From DATDPY01 sp964395765 (GTDB taxonomy: Bacteria > Bacteroidota > Bacteroidia > Cytophagales > Cyclobacteriaceae), in contig CAYNCU010000108.1 of assembly GCA_964395765.1 (NCBI GenBank), positions 1 to 14,167 on the forward strand: 14,167 nucleotides of DNA, given 5' to 3'. Shown piece after piece: positions 8,092 through 14,167 of this stretch; position 1 is the first letter of the stretch; every line of letters starts with the position of its first letter. A program made the position numbers and the translations under genes. The notes beneath the pieces are model-generated. The model was not told where the DNA came from, searched no databases, and saw only the letters and a program-made list of their open reading frames with translations.

Positions 8092-8169
8092 AAGTATTGA
8101 TTTTATTCAGCGAATTGTAATTCGTGAGAATGATGCACATTCTACTAATATACAAACTGGATGCGAAAG
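8092..8169 (-). promoter_or_regulatory. Promoter/leader of Mo hydroxylase unit 1
   Basis: Reading the minus strand, CTTTC (8165-8169), a 12-base spacer, then TATATTAG (8145-8152) and a 53-base leader precede the ATG. TATATTAG is one base from the Bacteroidota -7 consensus TAnnTTTG. No clear -33 TTTG is visible. The same elements at the same spacing precede unit 2 (11024-11098), and the last 40 bases of both leaders are alignable, which supports function. The start of transcription is inferred. Confidence 0.5.
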
Positions 8170-8209
8170 ATTAATAATCAAGGCACTGTAAAATATTGAT
8201 AATAAAGGA

Positions 8210-8226
8210 GAGATAAAGTTTATCTC
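8210..8226. promoter_or_regulatory. Perfect 17-base palindrome, candidate operator
   Basis: GAGATAAAGTTTATCTC is an 8-base perfect inverted repeat around a single central G. It lies 57 bases upstream of the putative -7 box of unit 1, in the gap between the two enzyme units. A symmetrical site at that distance fits an activator-type dimeric regulator. A one-base loop makes an RNA hairpin less likely. I saw no matching site upstream of unit 2. Confidence 0.4.
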
Positions 8227-8362
8227 AGGTCAGGTATTCTTAATTTGTAATATTTCTTATTCCAATAGTACAATTATTGTCTTCTATTCGTCCTGATACA
8301 AGCTCTGATTTATAGCAAGCCCGGGTACTATCTATATGATAATTAATCCGAATGTGTTACGT

Positions 8363-10525
8363 TTAAACTGCATTAAGATCGAAAGGTAGTTTCCTTATTC
8401 TTTTACCGGTCAGGTCAAATATCGCATTGCATAATGCAGGTGAAAAAGGAGGAAGACCCGGTTCACCTACTCCTCCCGGTTTTTCATCATTGTCCATCAC
8501 ATGGACTTCAATATCCGGGAGGTTATTGATACGGGGCATCTTATAGGTATTGAAATTTTTCTGTACCGCCATACCATTATTGAACAGTGTTTCATGAATC
8601 GTAGCTGCCCCCAGCGCCATAGTAATACTGCCTTCTACCTGGGCATGAATAATATCCGGGTTAACATACCATCCGCAATCCATAACAGCATAAACTTTAT
8701 CAATTTTCAGTTTATTATCGGATGTCCGAGATACTTTGACAACCTCGCCTACAGGGCTTGCAAAACATTCGGTAATGGCTACTCCCCAACCTTCATTTTT
8801 ACCACGATTTTTCCATCCCGATACTTCTTCCAGCTTATCGATCAACGCCTGGTATCGATCGTTATCAAGATGTTTTCTCCTGAAATCAAGAGGGTCGGCC
8901 CCGGCGGCATGGGCCAGCTCATCCATAAAACTTTCATAGGCAAATCCATTTGTTGAAGCATATACCGATCTCCACCACATGACCGGAATTACCGATTCGG
9001 TTGGCACATCACTAAAGTGATAATTTTTAATCGAGTCAAAGTAAGGTTCCAGCAATCCTTCCGTCGTGCTCCCATTGGGTTTGGTTTTATCTGCACCGGC
9101 ATCCTGGTGATCCATATTCTGAGCAGCCAGTTTAGTACTGAATGCGGATATTCGTCCATCATCTAATCCTGCCCTGCATTGATATACTGCCCCGGGACGG
9201 AAGGGTCCCTGGCTCATGTCATCCTCACGGGTCCAAACTACTTGTACAGGCGCCTGCATTTCTTTTGAAATAAGAACTGCCTCCGTCGTATAATCCGTAA
9301 AGGCCTTTCTTCCGAATCCCCCGCCAAGAAAGGTCATATTTACGGTCACATTTTCAACCGGGATTTTAAAACGTTCGCTTATATCTTTTTGTATCCAGTC
9401 GGGGGCCTGTGTCGGGCCCCAAATTTCACATTTATTATCCTTCCAATAGGCCAGGCAATTCAATGGTTCCATGCAACTATGAGATTCATAAGGGGCTTCG
9501 TAAATCGCATCGACTTTTCCGGAAGCCTTCCCATAGCCCGAATCAAAATCCCCGGCAGCTTTTAATTTGAGACCGGGTTTATTAAGATCCGCCTTCATCC
9601 GGCTGTATAATTGTTCACTGCTTATATGTTCAAAGCCCTCATCATCCCAATCAACTTTAAGTGCCTTTCTTCCCTGCATGGCCGCCCAGGTACTATCGGC
9701 GACAACGGCAACGCCTTCACGCTGGGTGGCAAATACGGGCATCTGAACTTTAAATATTTTTTTTACTCCTGGGACTTTCATCGCTGCACTATCGTCAAAG
9801 CTTTTCACTTTTCCCAAAAATCTTGGATTTCTTTCCACGACGGCGTAGAGCATCCCCGGATATATTTTATCCAGTCCGAATACAGCGGTACCATTGGTTT
9901 TCAGAGGCGCATCCTGCCGGGGAAGTGGCTTTCCAATAATTTTATAGTCTTTTCTTGCCTTTAGGGTCACCTCCTTAGGGGGCTGAAGTTTGGAGGCATC
10001 TTCAACGAGTTCGCCATAGGTAAATTTCTTACCGGAAGGACGGTGTATTACAAGGCCGTTTTCAGCATAACAGTCGGATTTATTTACATTCCATTTATTG
10101 GCAGCCGACGTCATCAGCATTTCACGGGCCGTTGCGCCGGTTGTTAATAAACGCTTATAGGACCCTCTGACGGTTGAGCTCCCTCCTGTGGTCTGGTCTC
10201 CGTATTTCGACTGACTTCCGGGAGCAAACAGGATCTCAACCTGGTCCGGATTTACTTCCAGTTCCTCGGCGATGATCTGCGGCACTGCCTGGAAAGAACC
10301 CTGGCCCATTTCGGCCCTATGGTCGTATAAAGTAATCTTCCCTGTCTTTTCAATTCTGATCCAGGCCGTCAGTTCAATGCCTGACGCTTCGGCTTCAGCC
10401 CCGCTGATTATCTTTACACGTTTTTCTCCCAACACGGGAAAATAAAAGCCGATGGTTAATGCGGCCCCCGTAAGGCTGGAAACTTTCAGGAACTCACGGC
10501 GTCCTATTGAATTTGTTTTTTTCAT
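8363..10525 (-). CDS. Molybdenum hydroxylase large subunit 2 (IorB-like), Tat-exported
   Basis: A 720-residue paralogue of the large subunit at 5419-7593, with the same design. It has Tat motif RREFLK at 9-14 followed by GAALTIGF, EMGQG at 72-76, GGSST, a hammerhead domain around 210-300, GGGFGRK at 401-407 and GVGEP with the likely catalytic Glu at 688. Overall identity to copy 1 is roughly half by eye, strongest near the motifs and C-terminus. The substrate-pocket region differs: copy 1 has AAWRSVTSST where this copy has MWWRSVYAST, so the two enzymes may accept different substrates. It follows its Fe-S partner by 24 bases. It is followed by about 270 noncoding bases before unit 1, so the two units probably have separate promoters and possibly separate regulation. 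Confidence 0.9.
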   Translation of the reverse strand: MKKTNSIGRREFLKVSSLTGAALTIGFYFPVLGEKRVKIISGAEAEASGIELTAWIRIEKTGKITLYDHRAEMGQGSFQAVPQIIAEELEVNPDQVEILFAPGSQSKYGDQTTGGSSTVRGSYKRLLTTGATAREMLMTSAANKWNVNKSDCYAENGLVIHRPSGKKFTYGELVEDASKLQPPKEVTLKARKDYKIIGKPLPRQDAPLKTNGTAVFGLDKIYPGMLYAVVERNPRFLGKVKSFDDSAAMKVPGVKKIFKVQMPVFATQREGVAVVADSTWAAMQGRKALKVDWDDEGFEHISSEQLYSRMKADLNKPGLKLKAAGDFDSGYGKASGKVDAIYEAPYESHSCMEPLNCLAYWKDNKCEIWGPTQAPDWIQKDISERFKIPVENVTVNMTFLGGGFGRKAFTDYTTEAVLISKEMQAPVQVVWTREDDMSQGPFRPGAVYQCRAGLDDGRISAFSTKLAAQNMDHQDAGADKTKPNGSTTEGLLEPYFDSIKNYHFSDVPTESVIPVMWWRSVYASTNGFAYESFMDELAHAAGADPLDFRRKHLDNDRYQALIDKLEEVSGWKNRGKNEGWGVAITECFASPVGEVVKVSRTSDNKLKIDKVYAVMDCGWYVNPDIIHAQVEGSITMALGAATIHETLFNNGMAVQKNFNTYKMPRINNLPDIEVHVMDNDEKPGGVGEPGLPPFSPALCNAIFDLTGKRIRKLPFDLNAV

Positions 10526-10549
10526 GATTTAACCGATTGATTTTACCAA

Positions 10550-11023
10550 TTATTTACTTCCCGATGCCATCAGATCAGCTGCGCGGTGAATGGCTTTCCT
10601 GATCCTCACATAAGTACCACAACGGCATATATTCCCCTGCATGGCTGCATTTATATCATTATCATTTGGGCTAGGATTTCTTTTTAACAATGCCACCGCC
10701 GACATGATCTGACCCGAGTGGCAATATCCGCATTGCGGCACCTGCATTTCTATCCATGCTTTCTGGACAGGATGTTCATTGTTGGCAGAGATACCTTCAA
10801 TGGTAGTTATTTTTTTCCCTGCCACGGCCATCACCGGCAAGGTGCAGGATCTGACCGCGTTACCTTCAAGGTGAACGGTACAGGCGCCGCATTGGGCAAT
10901 ACCGCAACCGAATTTGGTTCCCTTCATTCCGATCACATCACGGATAACCCATAGGAGCGGCATTTGAGGATCTACATCAACGGTATGCGATTTTTCGTTG
11001 ATAATTAAGTTGTATGAAGCCAT
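10550..11023 (-). CDS. [2Fe-2S] subunit 2 of Mo hydroxylase (IorA-like)
   Basis: A 157-residue partner of the Mo subunit encoded 24 bases downstream. All eight cluster ligands are conserved: Cys40/45/48/60 for the plant-type cluster and Cys98/101/133/135 for the second. Differences from the copy at 7615-8091 concentrate at residues 65-69, 80-83, 118-125 and the last eight positions, all surface-loop-like regions. The cluster surroundings, including the QVPQCGYCHSGQIM helix, are identical. There is no signal peptide, so export would require binding to the Tat-carrying large subunit. First gene of the minus-strand cluster; divergent from the secreted hydrolase at 11239. The near-identity of the two small subunits suggests a shared electron acceptor, for which the downstream cytochrome c is the obvious candidate. 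Confidence 0.93.
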   Translation of the reverse strand: MASYNLIINEKSHTVDVDPQMPLLWVIRDVIGMKGTKFGCGIAQCGACTVHLEGNAVRSCTLPVMAVAGKKITTIEGISANNEHPVQKAWIEMQVPQCGYCHSGQIMSAVALLKRNPSPNDNDINAAMQGNICRCGTYVRIRKAIHRAADLMASGSK

Positions 11024-11098
11024 AAGGTATTGGTTTATGAAGCGATTTTGATATTCGGGAAGAGTACAATTTGCTAATATAACAGAGTAAACTGAAAG
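11024..11098 (-). promoter_or_regulatory. Promoter/leader of Mo hydroxylase unit 2
   Basis: On the minus strand CTTTC (11094-11098), 12 bases, TATATTAG (11074-11081) and a 50-base leader precede the ATG. This repeats the arrangement before unit 1 exactly in spacing and core sequence. The segment just before the ATG also aligns with that of unit 1 (TCGCT, ATAAA, CAATAC). The -7-like box differs from TAnnTTTG by one base. The start of transcription is inferred. Confidence 0.5.
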
Positions 11099-11160
11099 AA
11101 TAAAATGACAGGACGTTTAAATCTTGGATGATAATAGGCTGAGAATTAAACTATAAGGTC

Positions 11161-11168
11161 TAATTTTG
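11161..11168 (+). promoter_or_regulatory. Possible -7 element for the secreted hydrolase gene
   Basis: TAATTTTG matches the Bacteroidota -7 consensus TAnnTTTG exactly and lies 70 bases before the ATG at 11239. No TTTG or TTG is found at the expected distance upstream, so the call rests on one short element. Confidence 0.35.
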
Positions 11169-11178
11169 AAAAAACAAT

Positions 11179-11196
11179 GGAATTTATAATAATTCC
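11179..11196. promoter_or_regulatory. Inverted repeat in the divergent intergenic region
   Basis: GGAATT (11179-11184) and AATTCC (11191-11196) are a perfect 6-base inverted repeat around TATAAT. It lies between the divergent unit 2 and hydrolase genes, just downstream of the hydrolase -7-like element, where a repressor site would be plausible. It is short and AT-rich, so chance is a real alternative. Confidence 0.25.
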
Positions 11197-11238
11197 CGTT
11201 TCCGGTAATAAATTTTTGATCAAATCCCTTTTAAAAAA

Positions 11239-12915
11239 ATGAATTTTTTTAAACTAACCTTTTTCAGCCTGGCCACTGTTCTTTTATCTTTTAACAGGGC
11301 AGTCCCCCAGTCATTACCTGCCGGTCCGCAGGTTCAGACATTTTTTTCAAACGTAGATGATACGGAACAGCCCTATGGGCTGTATATCCCTGAGCACTAC
11401 GATCCCTCAAAGAAATATCCACTTGTCGTTATGCTTCATGGAGCCGGGTCCAATCACAGGTTGGCCTTGCGGAGGGTATTCGGAAAAAGTAATGCCAACG
11501 GGGAAACCGATGTAGAAGCCAGTCGTTATTTTCCCGACTGGCTCCCGGTCGATTATATTGTTGCTTCTCCCCTGGCCCGGGGTACCATGGGATACCAGGG
11601 AATTGCCGAAAAGGATGTTTACGACGTTCTGGCCGATGTAGAGAAAAGATTTAATATTGATGAGAACAGGGTCTATCTTACCGGTTTATCGATGGGCGGC
11701 GGCGGTACCTTATGGATAGGATTGACACGACCCGACATTTGGGCGGCCATTGCCCCGGTTTGCCCTGCACCACCGACCGGCACAATTGACCTTGCAGGAA
11801 ATGCCCTGAACTTTCCGGTCAATTTTTTCCAGGGTGGTGCTGACCCTGTGGTCAAGCCCCAGGGAACAAGAGATTTCGAAAGCAGGATGAAAGACCTGGG
11901 AGTTCAAACCGAATACCATGAAGTACCCGGCGTCGGACATAACGTCTGGGAAAATGCTTATCAGGATGAATACATGTTTCATTGGTTTGATAAATATGTC
12001 CGTAATCCCTATCCTGACAGCGTCTTTTTTGCCAGCTATCATCTGAAATATAATAAGGCTTATTGGGTAAGCCTGAACCGGATTGGACCCGGGGAATTAG
12101 CCATGATTGACGCGAAATTCATATCTCCCAACCATGTAGAAATTAAAACATCACATATAGATGCATTTACGCTCCATCTCGCAGGTCATCCAATGTTTAC
12201 CCCGGATAAGGAATTACAGGTGAAAATAGATGGTAAAAATATGAAAATCAGGGTTTCAGATTCAGTAACCTTCCTTTTGGAAGACTGGAAATGGACAACA
12301 GGCACCTATCAGGAAGGCCTCAACTCAAAGAAAGCCGGCCTTGAAGGCCCTGTGGCCGATGCTTTTTCGAGCCGTCACATTTATGTTTTCGGTACGGAGG
12401 ACAAGCCCGGAAGGGAGGTAATCATGAAACGGGCTGAAGAGGTGCAGGGAGCTTCCAACTGGTCGGTTTACCGCGGGGAATTCCTCGGACGCATCATGGT
12501 ATTCCCCCGGACAATATCCGACAGCCAGGTGAGACCCAGTGATTTTGAAAGTTCCAATCTTATTCTATTCGGGAATAAAGAAACCAACAGGGTCATTGAA
12601 AAATACAGCGATCAGCTTCCTTTACAACTGAACCCGGATTCAGCAGATTACGGCTTGTTATACATTTACCCGATAGGTAATCATTACTTTGTTATTAATT
12701 CCGGTTTAACCTGGTGGACCGGCGCAACGGTGGGCCCGATGGGTTTTGCTCAATCCGCCTTAACCCTCATCCCGGGATTCAAGGATTTTATTCTTTATAA
12801 AGGATCGGTCAAGAATGTAATCGCCGAAGGATATTTTGACAACAACTGGAAACTCAGCAGTGATCAAAAAGATTTATTGAAGAAATCAGGCGTTATCATA
12901 TTTTCAAATCAATAA
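11239..12915 (+). CDS. Secreted alpha/beta hydrolase (prolyl oligopeptidase/esterase-like) with long C-terminal extension
   Basis: A 558-residue protein with an N-terminal signal sequence (about residues 1-24, hydrophobic core, then VPQS), so periplasmic or secreted. The catalytic domain covers about 40-256: oxyanion-hole HGAG at 67-70, nucleophile elbow GLSMGG with Ser151, probable acid Asp202 in GGADPVV, and His234 in GVGHNVW. This matches peptidase S9/PHB depolymerase/feruloyl esterase-like hydrolases. Residues about 260-558 form a second region, beta-rich at first (LNRIGPGELAMIDAKF), then a part with repeated VFG/LFG strands (HIYVFGT, NLILFGN). A similar tail seems to occur in some bacterial S9-like esterases, but I cannot name its domain. 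The substrate is unknown. It is divergent from the Mo hydroxylase cluster, so a shared pathway is possible but unproven. Confidence 0.82.
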   Translation: MNFFKLTFFSLATVLLSFNRAVPQSLPAGPQVQTFFSNVDDTEQPYGLYIPEHYDPSKKYPLVVMLHGAGSNHRLALRRVFGKSNANGETDVEASRYFPDWLPVDYIVASPLARGTMGYQGIAEKDVYDVLADVEKRFNIDENRVYLTGLSMGGGGTLWIGLTRPDIWAAIAPVCPAPPTGTIDLAGNALNFPVNFFQGGADPVVKPQGTRDFESRMKDLGVQTEYHEVPGVGHNVWENAYQDEYMFHWFDKYVRNPYPDSVFFASYHLKYNKAYWVSLNRIGPGELAMIDAKFISPNHVEIKTSHIDAFTLHLAGHPMFTPDKELQVKIDGKNMKIRVSDSVTFLLEDWKWTTGTYQEGLNSKKAGLEGPVADAFSSRHIYVFGTEDKPGREVIMKRAEEVQGASNWSVYRGEFLGRIMVFPRTISDSQVRPSDFESSNLILFGNKETNRVIEKYSDQLPLQLNPDSADYGLLYIYPIGNHYFVINSGLTWWTGATVGPMGFAQSALTLIPGFKDFILYKGSVKNVIAEGYFDNNWKLSSDQKDLLKKSGVIIFSNQ

Positions 12916-13045
12916 TGGAAATAATTAATCGAAGCAGATTTAAAATTATCCCGCCCACGATAGGCAGAAATTAAGATTACGAATCGGCAAAAAATTAATT
13001 TATTTCCAAATGGCGAGTAATAAATGTTAAATGTCGTTTTTAATC

Positions 13046-13693
13046 TCATGTAGTTCGAATAAATTTCTCAATACTGAAAAGCCAAATAGTAAATACTGTC
13101 ATGGCAATTCTTTCGCCTATCCCTTGTATAGATTTGATTGTATATGTTTTAAATAAAGGTTTTACTGAAACAGTAAGTATAAATAAAATAACACTTAAAA
13201 CAGCAGCTATTGATAGTATTCTGAATAAGCTTTCCCACTTTGCCATATTCGCATGATTTTTAATCTTTCTTTTCATAAATATAGTGGACAATGTGAGGCT
13301 TAGCGTGCCAATTAATCCAGCAAAAGAATGAATAATGCCAGGTGTTGTAAGAACAACCTTGTCAATGTGAGGGTCAAAGGAGTCGGACGGGAAAAAAGTT
13401 GCTGTTAACATGGATAAACTCCACAAACAAAGAAAAACAATAACAATCTTAAACTCATTTGAGTATTTGCTGCGTGAAAAGGAAAAGGACAGTAGCAAAG
13501 AACCAACGGATAAACTAATCATTGACAGAAAATGAAGCCAATTAAATCTGCCCAATGCATATTCACTCATAGTTCTTTCAATCGGATTTATTTCTGGCTC
13601 CAGAAAATGAAGCAGTATCATAGTTACAATAAAAATCACAAATCCGGAATTTATAATTACATGTATGATTTTCTTTGAAATATTTTCACTCAT
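13046..13693 (-). CDS. DUF998 family integral membrane protein
   Basis: A 215-residue protein with six predicted membrane segments at about 10-30, 52-71, 81-101, 115-140, 157-177 and 191-208. The family signature is visible: TMSEYALGRFNW at 41-52 in the first loop, FFPSD at 100-104, and a His-containing fourth helix (TPGIIHSFAG, His122). Neither the transport nor the enzymatic role of DUF998 is known. The gene is markedly more AT-rich than those to its left: one 60-base line (13141-13200) has only 10 G/C bases. The codon choice also favours A/T endings, consistent with acquisition from elsewhere. It is convergent with the hydrolase gene, with 130 bases between, and has no functional link visible to the Mo cluster. 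Confidence 0.8.
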   Translation of the reverse strand: MSENISKKIIHVIINSGFVIFIVTMILLHFLEPEINPIERTMSEYALGRFNWLHFLSMISLSVGSLLLSFSFSRSKYSNEFKIVIVFLCLWSLSMLTATFFPSDSFDPHIDKVVLTTPGIIHSFAGLIGTLSLTLSTIFMKRKIKNHANMAKWESLFRILSIAAVLSVILFILTVSVKPLFKTYTIKSIQGIGERIAMTVFTIWLFSIEKFIRTT

Positions 13694-14126
13694 CTTTATC
13701 TTTTTTATATGTTTATGTTATTCTCATTAACGTCAAATTCTTTGGTTGATAATCAGTTATTTATATTTTTCTCAAATTTATCATTTTCAGCTGGCTTTCA
13801 CTGTCCGGATTTGTCTCCAGTACGAGAAATTAATCTGCTCGTCTGAAGTGTGGAATGGCATATAACGGTGGCAGTATGGACTGAAAGGGATTGCGGAGAA
13901 TGTCGTTATCAAGATACAAATGAAATTAACGCGGGTAAAAAACTTTAAATTCATCTAAAACCCTTTTTGGCTATATCGGTTGGCAGGTAGAAACTATGCC
14001 TGGTAAATAACGCTTGCCGCTTGAACCAGTGAGAAAGTGAATAAACAGTAATCAAGTATCAAACTGTCAGAAGAGAAAGGTATAGTTTTTAAAAGCCGCG
14101 TGTTAGGCGTTTTATGCAAATTTTAT
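13694..14126. other. Noncoding accessory region with short direct repeat
   Basis: About 430 bases with no open frame I would call a gene. It contains the upstream region of the DUF998 gene, an imperfect direct repeat (13857-13874 and 13969-13986), and a GTTAGGC heptamer at 14102-14108 in CGTGTTAGGCGTTTTATGC. ATAACG (13862-13867) is also complementary to a CGTTAT about 38 bases downstream. This patchwork resembles the spacers between mobile gene cassettes, but no complete recombination site can be drawn. Confidence 0.4.
13857..13986. repeat. Imperfect direct repeat GGC(A)TATA-CGG-TGGCAG
   Basis: GGCATATAACGGTGGCAG at 13857-13874 recurs as GGCTATATCGGTTGGCAG at 13969-13986. Apart from one substitution and two one-base length differences the two are the same. 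Their starts are 112 bases apart and they flank AT-rich noncoding sequence. Two copies only, so it is not an array. Confidence 0.35.
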
Positions 14127-14167
14127 TTAGTACTCTTTGATAAGAACTTCAGTTGGAATATTAAGTT
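14127..14167 (-). CDS. C-terminal end of a probable HigA-like antitoxin (partial)
   Basis: On the minus strand an open frame enters from the right edge and ends with TAA at 14127-14129, giving LNIPTEVLIKEY. The pattern LxIPxEVLI-(K/Q)-x-Y at the extreme C-terminus is typical of HTH antitoxins of the HigA/COG5499 type, where it follows the helix-turn-helix. Only 12 residues are visible, so this is a pattern match and could be wrong. If right, the HTH and probably a HigB-like toxin gene lie just beyond the right edge. Confidence 0.4.
   Translation of the reverse strand, partial: LNIPTEVLIKEY

Noticed and set aside
5419..10525. Calling the Mo enzymes xanthine dehydrogenase or carbon monoxide dehydrogenase
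   Set aside because: Domain order, Tat signals and lack of a FAD subunit fit IorAB-like enzymes. The CO dehydrogenase active-site Cys loop was not seen.
13972..14108. A complete integron attC site
   Set aside because: Only one box (GTTAGGC / GCCTAAC) fits. Scanning the plus strand from 13694 to 14100 for RYYYAAC found no partner, so a full attC cannot be drawn.

Overview
The window looks like chromosomal DNA of an environmental member of the Bacteroidota. The evidence is indirect: start codons mostly lack strong Shine-Dalgarno sequences, some upstream regions carry elements close to the Bacteroidota -7 consensus TAnnTTTG, and the protein families (lipoprotein FAD oxidoreductase, DUF1801, Tat-exported IorB-like enzymes) are common in that phylum. 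The lower taxonomic rank cannot be read from the sequence.

Layout. Bases 1-85 (+) are the tail of an alpha/beta hydrolase. Bases 106-3640 (+) hold four apparently unrelated single genes: a lipoprotein FAD-dependent oxidoreductase, a divergent 2H phosphoesterase/2'-5' RNA ligase-like protein, a small class I SAM methyltransferase and a DUF1801 protein. Bases 3663-11023 (-) form the core of the window, a molybdenum hydroxylase cluster. In transcription order it runs: [2Fe-2S] subunit 2, Mo subunit 2, [2Fe-2S] subunit 1, Mo subunit 1, a c-type cytochrome and an XdhC-family maturation factor. A secreted alpha/beta hydrolase with a large C-terminal extension (11239-12915, +) is divergent from it. 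The right end (about 12.9-14.17 kb) holds an AT-rich DUF998 membrane protein gene (-), about 430 bases of noncoding DNA with a short direct repeat, and the last codons of a probable HigA-like antitoxin gene entering from the right (-).

How the genes fit together. The two enzyme units are tandem duplicates of an isoquinoline 1-oxidoreductase-type (IorAB-like) two-subunit enzyme. Each Mo subunit has a twin-arginine signal and each Fe-S subunit has none, so the folded heterodimer is probably exported as one unit. No FAD subunit is present. A secreted one-heme cytochrome c lies downstream, so electrons probably pass Mo -> 2x[2Fe-2S] -> heme c in the periplasm. The single XdhC protein would supply sulfurated molybdenum cofactor to both enzymes in the cytoplasm. 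The substrate(s) cannot be read from the sequence.

The most notable observations are these: the Fe-S subunits have stayed about 85% identical by hand count, while the Mo subunits have diverged to roughly half identity; both units keep a matching leader with the same CTTTC-N12-TATATTAG arrangement; and there is a perfect 17-base palindrome upstream of unit 1 and a strong two-part hairpin after it. I found no convincing wholly new system. The best candidate for something under-described is the duplicated Tat/Mo/cytochrome c module.
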